Positions 20,404-31,686 are shown, numbered from the stretch's first letter. The stretch is DNA of 64,000 nucleotides from Odontesthes bonariensis (GCF_027942865.1 NC_134521.1:1564501-1628500), one strand, 5' to 3'. Notes: generated by a model from the sequence alone, not told the origin. Translations and numbers: made by a program.

Positions 20404-21936
20404 ATAGGATTTATTGGCTGTTCACCTTCCAAAATTCCCATGTGGCGTTTATTCCTGCGGGCAGATGCAGCCAATAATTATGTTTAAATAATATGAAACT
20501 TGGAGTGGTCAGGAGAGCAACTGCAAATGATGGTATGTCATGTTGTGTAGAAATAATTTTTTTTTCAAGCATTAACCATGATTGTTTTGCATATCAGACC
20601 AGACCTCCTGGTCCCTGCATACAGCCTACTAGGAAAGAAATCCGAACCTGTCACAAAGAACAATAAAATCTGGCCTGAAGGAGCACTCTCCCAGCTTCAA
20701 GATTGCTTTGAGCGCACCGAGTGGAGTGTAGCAAGCTCCAGTGTGGAATTAATATACCTTAAACCTTTGGAATATACAAGCATTCCTGTGGGGGATGTTT
20801 TTCTGAGTAAGGACTAGATGTGGAAAGTCTACACAAAGGAGAGGGACTGAAATCGCCTAATTTACAACCACCTTCGGCCTATGAAAGCTTTTGGGAGTTG
20901 ATTTAGCTACAGACATTTGCCATAAACTTGCGGGATGTATTGACAACTTAAACTGAACAAAGAACTGAACGAACAAAGAAATGGGAGACTAACCCATTCC
21001 CTATATTATCTGGACCAATAAATCGAAAAAGAGAACCAGATGCCTAAAAAAAACTGGAAATGACTTTACTTAGATCCAGTTTCAGCCGAATCTTAAAACT
21101 GTATTAAATGTGTTTGATATCTTTGTACAAGTTCTTTCAGGTTCTCAGCGAAGTCACGAGGTGCATGTAAAGACGATTTTCATGATCGTAACTGAAAGAA
21201 TGACGAAGAAATAATCCTCTTGGAAAAGTGACTAACCCGCCTATGGAACCACATTGCTCCCTAGTGGTCTGTAGTGTTAAATAGTTAAATCCACACGGAG
21301 TCAGTAAACTGGAGTTATATGCACTTATGCAACTGTTAAACGATGTCCCTTTTGTATCTTTTTGTACTCCATTGTTAACACAGGAAAATAACATTGTTTG
21401 GTTCGCTATTCATGTCACAATTTTACAGATATTCATCTGAATTTTGAGACTCATAATCATCAACTATGTCATGTTATTTGTTATTCGATGTCTTTATATC
21501 ATAAGTCTATGTTATTACTTTAATCTGCATATCTTAACAAGTTGTGGTGTTTTCAGAATCATTGAGACAAATGTTTTGAGATGGAGAAATAGAGTTTCTT
21601 TGTTTTATCCAAAAATCTCTATAAACGTTAGAACAGATCGCCTTACAAACACACCCAGGCAGACGTCACAACAGTTTCAGGCATATCATTGGCTGAAAGT
21701 GTAGCGTAAGCCTACGTCATGCCCCGCCTCCGCGAGTCAAACCACGGAACCCGCGATCCAAAATCGACATATCTTTGGACTCTTCCCTTTGAAACATGAG
21801 AGAGCAGAAAGAGTAAACCATGGAGTAAAGCCATGCATCCATGAGCCAGAGAAACGAGACAGAAGACAATGGAATGAAGAAGTCTTCAGAATGATGCGGA
21901 GATGATGAACGATGCAGAAGAAGATGAAAAGACTAA
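20404..21936. other. Spacer with a LINE-like coding fragment
   Basis: Apart from the fragment at 20578-20740, this is unannotated DNA. Bases 21700-21760 are GC-richer (catgccccgcctccgcgag) but no gene follows. The stretch at 21770-21930 is rich in agaag-type purine repeats. Confidence 0.4.
20578..20740 (+). mobile_element. Fragment of a non-LTR retrotransposon, endonuclease-RT linker
   Basis: The frame reads LLVPAYSLLGKKSEPVTKNN and then KIWPEGALSQLQDCFERTEW. This matches the general form of the linker after the endonuclease in teleost non-LTR elements (an LLIPAY... motif, then PVTK...W..EA...LQDCFE.T.W). Flanking endonuclease and RT are absent. The clade could not be settled. Confidence 0.5.
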
Positions 21937-22959
21937 GGCTGTGTTCGAAACCGCATACTACATACTACATACTTGCAAACTGCATACTTCCATACTACAT
22001 ACTACATACTGATCGATCAGACAGTATGCAGAGCGTTTACCCACAATGCATCTCGCTCCTGCCCGAGCCGAAATCAGCCGGCCTGAAGCTGATTTTGCTT
22101 AAGCTCTAAACTCAGTAAACTTTAGCAACATTTGAAACATTTTCAGGCGAGAAAGTAGTCGTTTAGATCCCCAACGTGTTGAAAACCTGACAAAATACCG
22201 GCTGTTTACAATTTTGTTCCCACGAATTCGGCGCTACTAAAGCTAGCCGCAGTGAGCAACGCACTTCCTGTTATTTTCACAAAATAAAATACCCGTTGCC
22301 TTTTATCATAGGGAATTGGTGCTTTTGTTTTGAAAACAGGAAGTGAACCTACCCTCCTTGTAGCTTGCTTGAAACTGCCGTTTTGACAGGAAATGACGAT
22401 CGGCGACGTCACGTTATGTTGCAGACATCCCAAGTTCCAAAAACTCATTTCAGGGAGATGACTCAGTCTCCTCCACTCCACCTCCACTCACTCCCCCCTC
22501 CCCCGACAAGCAGTCGTCAGACTGGACGCTCGTTGAACAGAGCGTCGCTTTGGACAGATACGCACAGGTTTCACAAGCAACCTCTCCCCACAGCACTCTC
22601 TCTCTCGTGCCTGCGCAGTCGAAGCGCGCATGGTACACGAGTTATTTTATTGCCTGCACGCTCTCACTCGCATTGAAAAAAAAAAAAAAAAAAACTCCCT
22701 CGAATAGTCTAAAATCCGGGATATTTTATCCGACTCGCGGGCATCCGTGATTAACTATCAATATCAGGGAGACTCCCGGAGCTTCCGGGAGACTTGGGAT
22801 GTCTGATGTTGCATCTTGGGTAGTTTGAGTATGAGTAGTAACCTCATGATGCATACCCAACATTTCGGCGAATGTAGTATGTATCAGGGAACTTCTCACT
22901 TAAAAAGTTAGTATGAGTAGTGGGAGTAGTAGGAGAAGTATGCGGTTTCGAACACAGCG
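21937..22959. mobile_element. MITE with TAA target duplication (Harbinger-like)
   Basis: The left end GGCTGTGTTCGAAACCGC (21937-) pairs with the right end ggtttcgaacacagc (to about 22958), differing only at the outermost base. TAA flanks both sides (21934-21936, 22960-22962). Subterminal sequence is rich in catactacatac repeats on the left and agtatgagtagt on the right, continuing the pairing imperfectly. There is no transposase. A second element (22422-22805) is nested inside. Confidence 0.75.
22422..22805. mobile_element. 384-bp MITE nested in the 21937-22959 element
   Basis: The left end CAGACATCCCAAGT and the right end ACTTGGGATGTCTG are exact reverse complements over 14 bp. ATGTTG is present on both sides (22416-22421 and 22806-22811), a 6-bp direct repeat. 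It holds an A-run at 22675-22694 and a cytosine-rich stretch, but no ORF of note. The superfamily is unclear, since a 6-bp duplication is unusual for classic hATs. Confidence 0.7.
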
Positions 22960-23055
22960 TAAGACAGGATTGAAAGATGAGGAAGAAGAATAAAATCCGA
23001 ACGAAGTAGTCTGAAGATACACGCTTTCTGTGTTTTTGTTTGTCCCTCGTCATCT

Positions 23056-26000
23056 AAGTAAGTAAGTAAGTAAGTAAGTAATTTATTTATACAGCGCCTT
23101 TCGCAGACCAGGGTCACAAAGCGCTTTACAGGTGCAATAGAAACACACAGTTAAGAAGTACATAAAAGTATTAGTTTAAAAAAAGGCCAAAGCAACTCAG
23201 TCACAATCATAGCAGCCCAAGACAATTAAGAAATTAAGACAATTAAGAAAATTAAGAAAAAACCTGAACAAATAAAAAGGTCTTAAGTTGCCTTTTGAAG
23301 GCGTCAACAGACTCCATCGAGCGCAGAGAGAGCGGAAGATCGTTCCAAAGCCTGGGAGCAACAGCCTGGAAGGATCGGTCTCCTCTGGTCCGGAAACGCG
23401 TGCGTGGCACCATCAGAAGATTCTGATCCACAGACCTCAGAACCCTAGCTGGGGTGTAAGGCTGGATCAGATCTTTGATGTAGGGTGGAGCCTGACCATG
23501 CAACGCTCGGAAAGTTAAAACCAAAATTTTAAAATTTATCCTAGAGGAAACTGGTAGCCAATGAAGAGCTTTAAGAACAGGAGTTATGTGAGTCCTCCTA
23601 TTTGAGCGGGTCAGAATTCTCGCAGCAGAGTTTTGCACCAACTGCAGGCGAGACAGCTCCTTCTTGTTCAAACAAGAAAACAGACTATTACAATAGTCCA
23701 AACGCGAAGACACAAATGCATGTATAATCAGCTCCAAATCATCCCGTGACACCATTTTCCTGAGTTTGGAGACATTCCTCAGTTGAAAAAAGCAGCTTTT
23801 GGTCAGCTGTTTGCAGTGTTGGACTAATGACATGTCCTTGTCAAACACAACACCAAGGTTTCTGAGGCTCGCTTTAACAGACTGGCCCAAGTCACCCAAG
23901 TACTGGTTAATCCCTGGAATGGAGTCATCAGGGGCAATAACCAGTGTTTCTGTTTTGTCCACATTTAGCTGCAAGGTGTTGTCATTTAGCCATTGTTTTA
24001 TCTCCACCAAACAATGAACTAAGGAATTTAGCCTCTGGGGTTCAGTTGGCTTGAACGAGCAGTAAAGCTGGATATCATCAGCAAACATGTGGTACGAAAT
24101 ATCAGAAAAACTCTGGATGATTTTTCCCAAAGGGATCAAATACAACAAAAATAATACAGGACCCAAGACAGAACCTTGAGGGACTCCACACAGCAGATCT
24201 GCTGACTCAGACCTTATTTGGTTAGCTGTGACACTAAAACTACGCCCAGAAAGGTATGACGAGAACCAATGTAGAACTGAACCTGACAGACCTACTTCAT
24301 CCCTCAGTCTACTCAGCAGGATTTGGTGGTCGATGGTGTCAAAGGCTGAGGACAGATCTAAAAGAACTAGAACAGTGCATTTTCTCGAATCAGCAGACAT
24401 CAGAATGTCACTGGACACTTTCAGCAAGGCCGTCTCCGTAGAGTGATATTTGCGGAAACCAGACTGAAACGTCTCATGGATGTTACTTTGATCCAGGAAT
24501 AATGACAGTTGTTCAGAGACCACCTTCTCTAGGATCTTGGACAAGAGTGGTAGCTTTGAAATAGGTCTGAAATTACTGAGTACAGTCGGGTCTAAGCCTG
24601 TCTTTTTAAGTAAGGGCTCCACTATGGCATGCTTAAATGTAGTGGGAAACACACCTGTTGAAAGAGAGAGGTTAACCATTTTGGTAACCCAGGGGCCAAT
24701 TACATCAAACACTTTCACAAAGAGCCTACAAGGAAGGACGTCCGATGAGCAAGAGGAGGGTTTCATCTTGGTCACCAGTGCCGAGATATCAGCAAGAGTC
24801 ACTAACTTAAATGAGGACCACAAGCTTGAGACAGGCTCAATGACAGCAGGGGTTCCACACAAAGGGGGAGGGATTTTCTCCTTGATCATCTTAATTTTGT
24901 CAACAAAAAATCTCAACAATGCATTGCTGTCAGCTTCACAAAAAACAGGGGTAACTGGTGCAGCAGGACATACAAGAGAATTTATGGTGTCGAACAATAC
25001 TTTGGGGTTTTTCTTATTTACTGTTACCAGTTGACGAATATAGTCAGATCTGGCATTTCCCACCATCTCATTGTATGAGGACACCAGATCTCTGAGATAA
25101 AGTCTGTGTACCTCAAGATTTGTGGATTTCCACAGACGTTCAGTCTTCCGACATAGTCTCTTCACACTCAGGGTATCTTCATTTGTCCAAGGGCACACTT
25201 TCTTCTGCATTGACAAGTTTGATTTGACAGGTGCCACCTGATCCAGAATTTTAAAACAATGATTGGTAAAACAGTGAATAAAATTGTCCACATCGAGGCA
25301 ATCCATGAACAAAAGAGGGTCAAACATAGCAGAAAAACTGTCTGCAGTATTAGCAGAGATAACACGCCTCTGAGACAAAACTTCTAAGGGCTTAGGCTCA
25401 GGGCTGAAGTGCAGATCAAACAAAACAAGACAATGATCACTCAGATGGACGTCCTGTACAGACACATTTGAAATGTCCAGGCCAAGGGTAAAAACTAAGT
25501 CTAAAATGTGGCCTTTTTGGTGTGTGGGCTCAGAAACATGTTGATCAAAATTAAAAGCTTCGGTCAATGTTAAAAGTTCCTTTGCGGAGCAAGATGAGCT
25601 GTCATCAACATGAAGGTTAAAATCTCCAAGGATTAAAACAGTTTCCAACTTTATTATGGAGGATAAAAAGTCACTAAAATCCTTCAAGAACACAGAAGCA
25701 GGACCAGGAGGACGGTAGATTGACACACAGTGGAATGGATTTGAAGAACCCACTTTCACCATCTGGGACTCAAATGAAGTGAATTCCAAGGTCTGAGTAA
25801 CTTTGCAAGCACAACTGTCCCTGTAAACAACGGCCAGACCCCCCCCACGACAGTGGGGGCGGGGCTTCCCGAGAGCAGAGCAGCCAGCTGGACAAAGTTC
25901 ATTAAGATGAATAAACTCTTCCTCTCTCTGCCATGTCTCCGAGAGACACATTAAATCCAGATTCTCTCTTGAGAAAAGATCGCTCAGAGAGAAGGATTTA

Positions 26001-26990
26001 TTTGAAATAGACCGGGCATTCAACAGGCCGATATGCAAAGTTGGTGACGTCACGGAGGCAGTGTCCGCGGAGCGCAGTGGAATTGGTCGAAGGCCTGTCC
26101 AGCGGTCACGTGGGCTCCAGCTGGACCGTGCAGGAACCGATGTAAACACGGAAGAGCGTGGAGGCTGTGAAGGACACTGATCACTACTCCAGCGCTGTGT
26201 AGGCTCCAAGACTGTCGTTGTGGTCCAAGCAGACGGCAGCGTGAATGTGCTGTCGCACACATTGAGGAGAGGGATCCGGCGCAGACACCTTGCGCGTTCT
26301 CCCTGGATCATGGCAGGGCCCAGGCGTGCTGCAGCGCGTCTTCGCTTGGCCTGGACTCCGGAACGCGATCCTCTTTTCCTCGATTTCCTGCGAACTTTGC
26401 CCGGCACCCGATAAAGCAGCAAGTACTCCGGTGAGTTTGGGCGGATGATAAAGGGAGGAGGAAACGCCCGTCTGTACCTGTCATGTGTATTAAACAGGCC
26501 CTCCATCCACTCTCTGATACAAAACAGAGAGTCCCGATCATAGGTCCGTAAAGCTGAGACACATCCATTCGAAACACGGGCTGATATGATGACATATATT
26601 GCAAAGATTGCCATTAATAAACTATACTGCAGGAGACGAGCCGTGGCACTGCCAATCACAGGCGCCATCTTTTTGAAGACCAAGTAAGTCTTTTTACGTC
26701 ACACGTTTTAACCTCCGCTGCTGCACGCCATAACATAGTTTTCCTACTAAGAAAGCCAGGGCCAAGCAACTTTTTGGTTAACATTCTTTTCACCTCATCA
26801 GAGTGGTCAGCAACCGACCAACTCTGACAGTTGGACGATTTTGTCATTCTGTACGGTGAAGTTCCCGTTTCTCGGTGGAAAGAAACGACCGACCAAGTAA
26901 CTGAAAAGTCCACGAAAGTCATCCACAACCAAGGAAGGCCCTGAGAGCGGAACCGAGAGAAATCCCCTTGGATCCCGCGTGGCTACCACC
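23056..26990 (-). mobile_element. L2-clade LINE, apparently full-length ORF
   Basis: The element ends on the minus strand with an L2 finish (aaagcgctttgtgaccctgg, then gcgctgtataaataaat) and a tail of about six TTAC units (23056-23083). Its single ORF occupies 23252-26668. Sequence from 26669 to about 26990 is probably its 5' UTR, but the 5' boundary and a target duplication were not resolved. The unbroken 3.4-kb frame suggests recent insertion. Confidence 0.85.
23252..26668 (-). CDS. L2-type LINE ORF: APE endonuclease plus reverse transcriptase
   Basis: 1138 codons from ATG at 26668 (context AAGATGG); the frame is open five codons further but without an ATG. The N-terminus is short and hydrophobic (LLQYSLLMAIFAIYVIISA), then basic (KVRRKSRKRGSR). 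APE-type endonuclease runs from about residue 210 (HIGLLNARSISNK, DLMCLSETW, VLILGDFNLHVD, LSDHCLVLFDL). RT occupies about 640-920: NFRPISKLPLLSKILEKVV, LVLLDLSSAFDTIDHQIL, GVPQGSVLGPVLF and the catalytic FADD in YHMFADDIQLYC. The C-terminal L2 domain follows (DYCNSLFSCL, LQLVQNSAARILT, FQAVAPRLWNDLP). All catalytic motifs seen are present, so the enzyme may be functional. It nicks DNA and primes reverse transcription at the target. Confidence 0.9.
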   Translation of the reverse strand: MAPVIGSATARLLQYSLLMAIFAIYVIISARVSNGCVSALRTYDRDSLFCIREWMEGLFNTHDRYRRAFPPPFIIRPNSPEYLLLYRVPGKVRRKSRKRGSRSGVQAKRRRAAARLGPAMIQGERARCLRRIPLLNVCDSTFTLPSAWTTTTVLEPTQRWSSDQCPSQPPRSSVFTSVPARSSWSPRDRWTGLRPIPLRSADTASVTSPTLHIGLLNARSISNKSFSLSDLFSRENLDLMCLSETWQREEEFIHLNELCPAGCSALGKPRPHCRGGGLAVVYRDSCACKVTQTLEFTSFESQMVKVGSSNPFHCVSIYRPPGPASVFLKDFSDFLSSIIKLETVLILGDFNLHVDDSSSCSAKELLTLTEAFNFDQHVSEPTHQKGHILDLVFTLGLDISNVSVQDVHLSDHCLVLFDLHFSPEPKPLEVLSQRRVISANTADSFSAMFDPLLFMDCLDVDNFIHCFTNHCFKILDQVAPVKSNLSMQKKVCPWTNEDTLSVKRLCRKTERLWKSTNLEVHRLYLRDLVSSYNEMVGNARSDYIRQLVTVNKKNPKVLFDTINSLVCPAAPVTPVFCEADSNALLRFFVDKIKMIKEKIPPPLCGTPAVIEPVSSLWSSFKLVTLADISALVTKMKPSSCSSDVLPCRLFVKVFDVIGPWVTKMVNLSLSTGVFPTTFKHAIVEPLLKKTGLDPTVLSNFRPISKLPLLSKILEKVVSEQLSLFLDQSNIHETFQSGFRKYHSTETALLKVSSDILMSADSRKCTVLVLLDLSSAFDTIDHQILLSRLRDEVGLSGSVLHWFSSYLSGRSFSVTANQIRSESADLLCGVPQGSVLGPVLFLLYLIPLGKIIQSFSDISYHMFADDIQLYCSFKPTEPQRLNSLVHCLVEIKQWLNDNTLQLNVDKTETLVIAPDDSIPGINQYLGDLGQSVKASLRNLGVVFDKDMSLVQHCKQLTKSCFFQLRNVSKLRKMVSRDDLELIIHAFVSSRLDYCNSLFSCLNKKELSRLQLVQNSAARILTRSNRRTHITPVLKALHWLPVSSRINFKILVLTFRALHGQAPPYIKDLIQPYTPARVLRSVDQNLLMVPRTRFRTRGDRSFQAVAPRLWNDLPLSLRSMESVDAFKRQLKTFLFVQVFS

Positions 26991-27737
26991 TGCTGTGTTC
27001 CGAGCTGACTAAACAGGACTTTAGTAAAGTAAGGTCGACCCGTTTTTCATCTTACAGGCGGTTAGATGGATGTCGCGAGACTTTCACTATTAGAATGATA
27101 AATGTATCCAAGATGTCAGTCTTTAGCTTCAAATAGTAAGCCAACCTTAACTATTTGAATAAATCCGGTATCTCTCCATTCCCCATAATTTATTTTCAAT
27201 TCACTAAGTGTTGTATATAATCACGCATTTTCAACGCATCTCCTGTTTGTTTTAAGGTTCATGTCTTTAGTCATATCGTTTTAATAAATAGTTCATATAT
27301 CTATATATATATGTATAATCATAAATTTATCTGAAGCAGCTTACAAATAATAACATGCAGACTTCAGTATTGTAAAATACAAACCTGATGTAACCAATAA
27401 ATTGACTTGTGAATAAATTACCTGTTTAATCTAGAATAATCATGGAAGGATAAGCTTCAGCATGGCCTGTACCACCAACAGATTGAAGAAAGGGGCTGAT
27501 ATTGATGAGATGTCTCAGTGGCTAGAAACGTTGGTCTAAAAGGCAACATGTGGACACTAATTGTGGCAGCACAAGAACAGGTGCTGAGCATAACAGCAAT
27601 AGAAACTACCACAACAGACAGGCCTCCAGGTGCAGGCAATTCAAAAAAATCCAAGAGACAGTCCAGGTTCTTCTTGGTATCACAAGAGCTTAAAAATAAG
27701 AGCCCAAAAGGAATAGGTCACATATATACATAAAAGC
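26991..27737. other. Spacer, no gene recognised
   Basis: AT-rich, with a short AT dinucleotide stretch near 27298-27315. ORFs of 65-71 codons at 27457-27733 overlap on opposite strands and show no recognisable domain. Confidence 0.4.
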
Positions 27738-28129
27738 ATCCACCCATCCATTGTCTTCTGCTTATCCTAAGTCCGGTTGCGGAGGCAACGGGTTCAGGAG
27801 AGAAACCCAGACATCCCTCTGCCATGCGACAGCTACTCCTGGGGGATCCCGAAGCATTCCCAGGCCAGAAGGGATATATAATTCCTGCAGTGAGGTCTCT
27901 TCCTAGTCGGATGTCCCCGGAAAACCTCCTATGGGAGGCGACCAGGAAGCATCCTGACCAGATGCACGAAACAACTTCAGCTGATTTCTTTCAATGTGGA
28001 GGAGCAGCGGCTCTACTCCGAGCTCCTTCCAGATGGCCAAGTTCCACACCCTATTTCTCTAAAATTGAGCTCAGCCACCCTTAAAGGAAACCCATTTAAG
28101 CCGCTCAATGTCATTCTTTTGGTTACTAC

Positions 28130-29019
28130 CAGTGGCGGCTGGCCCATAGGTAGCGCTGGGGCGCCGCCCTCCCCGATAAGTGGAGGGAAAATGTAAAACA
28201 TATTTTTCCAAATTTAGTTAAAAATGTCGGTTTACACATTAGTGTGTGCCTACATGCAATATGAATGATATACACTTCATTTCCCACCTACTGACATTCA
28301 TTCACTAGTGAATTTCCACAAACTCATATAGTTTCTGTCATGAGGCGCTGGTCAGAGCGCAGCAGTGTAGCCAAACAGCCAATCGTGTACTGTTGCCAGG
28401 GCAAATGAATAAATATTTGGCCAATCAGTGTCGCAGAATTTTATGGTCTTGGGGTGCTAAAAAATATCGCCTCAGCAGCAGATTTCAGATTAAAAAAGGC
28501 TTGTGCAGCGCGGTAAATCAGCGGGATGATGGCGAACTTCACGATCGAGGTGCAGCTTCCACCGAATTCAGTGAGATCCTTATTTATCTACATGTTTGCA
28601 AGAAGGACAATGGAGGAGAAAATCTGGATTAAGGAGCTGGGACCCGACAAGCCTGACTTCATGATCAACCAGCAGACCAAGGACGAAAATAAAATCTACA
28701 ACTGGAGTTTTTGCAGGAGTTGGTTTGAGCTCAAGTCGTGGCTGGCAGGCTGTGGAATAGCCAATGCACTTTTCTGTTTTCCCTGCATTCTTTTTAAAAG
28801 GGACAAATGTGATTTAAAGTGCACACAGTCAGGACAAACCGACTTGAATCACCTCTCTGAACGCATCAAGAAGCAAGAACAATCAAGAGTTCATTTGGAA
28901 AACTGCGTCAAACAAGCTGTGCTCGGAAACATAAGCATAGCAGCGCAGCTTGATGAGGGACACCGCGTTGCGGTAAGAAGGCACAATGAAATGTATTGTC
29001 ACATCACCAGCCACCACTG
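28130..29019 (+). mobile_element. 890-bp hAT deletion derivative inside the RTE remnant
   Basis: Left TIR CAGTGGCGGCTGG (28130-28142) and right TIR ccagccaccactg (29007-29019) pair at 12 of 13 positions. The 8-bp flanks are gttactac (28122-28129) and gtcactac (29020-29027), one mismatch, as expected for an aged hAT target duplication. It carries the N-terminal part of a transposase (28526-29000) and lacks the catalytic and dimerisation parts. Confidence 0.85.
28526..29000 (+). pseudogene. N-terminal fragment of a hAT transposase with TTF-type zinc finger
   Basis: From MMANFTIEVQLPPN the frame gives FMINQQTKDENKIYNWSFCR, SWFELKSWLAGCGIANALFC and FPCILFKRD. This is the TTF zinc-finger pattern of ZMYM-like hAT transposases (W..C.SWFE.K.WL.GC...N.LFCFPC.LF). 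About 160 codons after the start the sequence runs into the right terminal region of the element; the DDE core is deleted. The fragment is inactive as a transposase, although it could still encode a DNA-binding domain if expressed. Confidence 0.7.
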
Positions 29020-30195
29020 GTCACTACCCAGATCTCAGCTTAGCTCCCTCATTACTGCTGACAAAGCCCCAATTCATCCGTCCATCTCTCAATCCAGTTT
29101 ACCATCACTGAAAATAATATCCAGAGATAATTAAAGTCCATCGCCTGTGGAAGGGACTTCAGATTCCATGTTCCCAACCTCCCCCGGTATGTGAGAAATA
29201 TTCCGTCGAAGGTGCGGGATAAAAACCTTGTGGACTGGGTGCTCCACCATATATATATACCCATTTCACCCTCACTATTCGTTTGGGCATACCAAATCTG
29301 TCCGGCAGTCTCACCTGCCAACAGATCCAACTCACCCCCTGGTCATGATCAGTCGACAGTTCTACCTCTTTCCTCACCCAAGTGTCCAAGACATATGGCC
29401 GCAGGTCTGATGACACAACTACAAAGTCGATAATTGACCTTTGACCAAAGGTGGCCTGGTACCAGGTACACAAATGGACCATCTTATGCTCCACCATTTG
29501 CTCGAAAGTGGTCTTTGTAATGGACAATCCATGACCAGCACAGAAGTCCCAAAACAAAACACCACTCGGATTCAGATCAGGGAGGCCTTTCCTCCAATTA
29601 CGCCGATCGAGGTCACTCCATTATTGTCATCATGGGCATTGGAATTCCCAGGATGCCACCCAGATCCAAGAGAGTCCAAGAAGGCTGAGAAATCTGAGAT
29701 GTTGTGAGGTGTATATGCACAAACAACAGTCAGATCCTTTCCTCCTGTAACTTGCAGCTACAGTGAGGTGACCCTCTTGCTTACTGGGGGAGAACTCTGA
29801 TACAGAGGCGCTCAGCCAGGGGTTGTGAGTATCCCCGTACAAGCACTACGCCTCTCTCCATGGGCAACTCCAGAGTGTGAGAGAGTCCAGCTCATCTCTA
29901 GAAGTTCTAGAACCAACACTGTGCATGAAGCCCAAGTATATCTAATTAATACTGCTCCACCTCACACACCCGTTTAGGCTCTTTCCCCCCCAGTGAAGTA
30001 AGTTCCATGTCCCAAAAGTCAGTTTGCAAAGCAAGGGATTGGTACACCCGCTTTTGCCTGCCGCCCAGCTCACATGACACCAACTAATGTTTCCTACCAG
30101 TGAGTGGTGGGCAGACATGGAGGTGGCTTCTTCTTCTGAGCCTGAATGAGGCCAAGGAGCCAAGAGCTCCGCCCCAGGACCTGGCACCAGAGGTT

Positions 30196-30387
30196 ATCCT
30201 TTATCCCTTTTCTCTTTACTTTGTAGTTTCTGTTGTTTAACATATCCTTTGGCATACCAGAGAGAAAAAAACATTGTTCAAAGACGGTGGATCCAGAAGA
30301 ATATTTTTTTCAGAAAAAAAAAATAAATGTATTAGTGGAATGAGATTTACTAGAAAGATTGAACATTAAACTGAATTTTGACTACAT
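30196..30387. repeat. Left part of the OR3 upstream module
   Basis: Bases 30290-30387 match 13430-13537 (aatatttttttcagaaaa, ctgaattttgactacat) and lead to the hAT insertion. Bases 30196-30289 are unremarkable. Confidence 0.6.
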
Positions 30388-30735
30388 CAGGGGTCTCCAA
30401 CACGTCGCTCGCGCCGCCCCTTTCCAAGTAGCTCGCCAAAGGGCCAATGAATCATACATTAATTTGAAAACTTAATTGGTCTCTCGGCAAATCTTGATGA
30501 GTCAGTGGTGATGTGAGATTCTCACATCACCACTGACCAGCGACTGGTCACTGACCAGCGACCGCAAATTTAATTTGCTCCCGGGCTAGTCTAGTCACTT
30601 GTGGTCGTTTTGCGAGGCTGAAAATCGAAACTTAATCAGGCCAATCAAATCGTGAGGAGCGGGGTCGGAGGCTGGGCTACCTAGTGACGACAGAGGTGCT
30701 ACGTTTCAGTGTGTAGTTCCAGAGAGAGGTAAACA

Positions 30736-30972
30736 GTGGCTGCGCCCAGCCAACAGGCTTTCGAGTTGGCTTTGGCAGCAACTCTAGAAGATTTAAATAT
30801 AAATTTTTCTTTGCGAGACGAACAGATAACTGCACTTAAGTTTTTCTTGAAAAAAAAGGACGTTTTCGGAGTTTTGCTCACCGGGTACGGTAAAAGTTTA
30901 ATTTACCAGCTTGCTCTGTTGGTGGGACGACGCTCTGATTGGTTGTTGCGCCATCCTATTGCGTGGCGTTGA
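30736..30972 (+). pseudogene. RecQ-helicase-like N-terminal fragment carried by the hAT
   Basis: The frame reads AFELALAATLEDLNINFSL, then RDEQITALKFFLKKKDVFGV and LLTGYGKSLIYQLALLVG. This is the RecQ motif 0 (RxEQ) and motif I (Walker A, TGYGKS) arrangement. It ends at a stop soon after motif I, without motifs II-VI. The frame begins at GTG; no in-frame ATG is seen at the expected start. RecQ-like proteins with this N-terminus are, from memory, repeated in fish genomes. Whether it was captured from a host gene or belongs to the autonomous parent is unknown. Confidence 0.6.
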
Positions 30973-31077
30973 GTGCAGAGGCAACTTGACAGACAACCGT
31001 ACAGCGTCAATAAAAGCTGTACAGGTCTGGCTTGCTAAGCCAGTGAGAAGGAGTTTACGATGGCGACAACATGATCA

Positions 31078-31686
31078 GTGCTGTCGTTCAGTGCAAAACT
31101 GTCATTGTACATTCAGCAAGTGAAAAGCAGAAGATTTCAGCACTTCCCCTCTATCTCAAAGATGCTGGACAGTCACACAGGTGCAGCCAGCGTTTTAAAT
31201 GTGTCCAAGTATTGTGACCTCTTATCAAGGCTTGAACAGGAGTTTGCTGACAGATTCAGTGACTTTGAGAAACTTGAGCCCTGTGTGACATTTATGGCCA
31301 ACCCTTTCATGAATGTGGACATAAGTGAGATTTCAGGACAGATGGCTGAACTTTTCTGTGTTGATCCTGTAGAAATGGAAATGGAGGTTATAAACCTTCA
31401 AAACAATGTGCAGTTAAAGTCTCAGCAGCATTCACAGCATTTCTGGAGCTTGGTAGAGCCATATGATGATGAAAATCTTCACCAAGCAGCTCTGAAAATG
31501 TCTGCTTTGTTTGGGTCTACATACCTCTGTGAGTCAGCTTTTTCTGACATGAATGTCGTGAAATCAAAGCTCAGAACGAGACTGACTGATGAACATTTAA
31601 ATGACTCCATTAGAGTGAACTTAAGTGGATACACTCCAACATACACCTCTCTTGTTGACTCCTTGCAGTGTCAGTCATCTCACTAG
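31078..31686 (+). pseudogene. hAT transposase C-terminal dimerisation domain
   Basis: About 200 open codons without an ATG start: FSAKLSLYIQQVKSRRFQHF, LLSRLEQEFADRFSDFEKLE, then the hAT C-terminal signature QAALKMSALFGSTYLCESAF, SDMNVVKSKLRTRLTDEHLN and DSIRVNLSGYTPTYTSLVD. This region mediates dimerisation in hAT transposases (Charlie and GTF2IRD2/ZBED5-like relatives). The N-terminal zinc finger and the first catalytic acids are absent. The frame is intact to a stop at 31684-31686. Confidence 0.85.

Larger units (their letters stand above)
27738..30195 (-). mobile_element. RTE LINE remnant, internally deleted and split by a hAT
   Basis: The 3' end with a short ATGG tail is at 27738-27752 (ccatccattgtcttctgctt on the plus strand). 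Minus-strand endonuclease pieces lie at 29159-29557 ([20 protein letters not shown]), and a 5' UTR-like end sits near 30195. Most of the RT region is missing. A hAT element with its own target duplication occupies 28130-29019. The layout and divergence resemble the remnant at 10186-12820. Confidence 0.8.
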
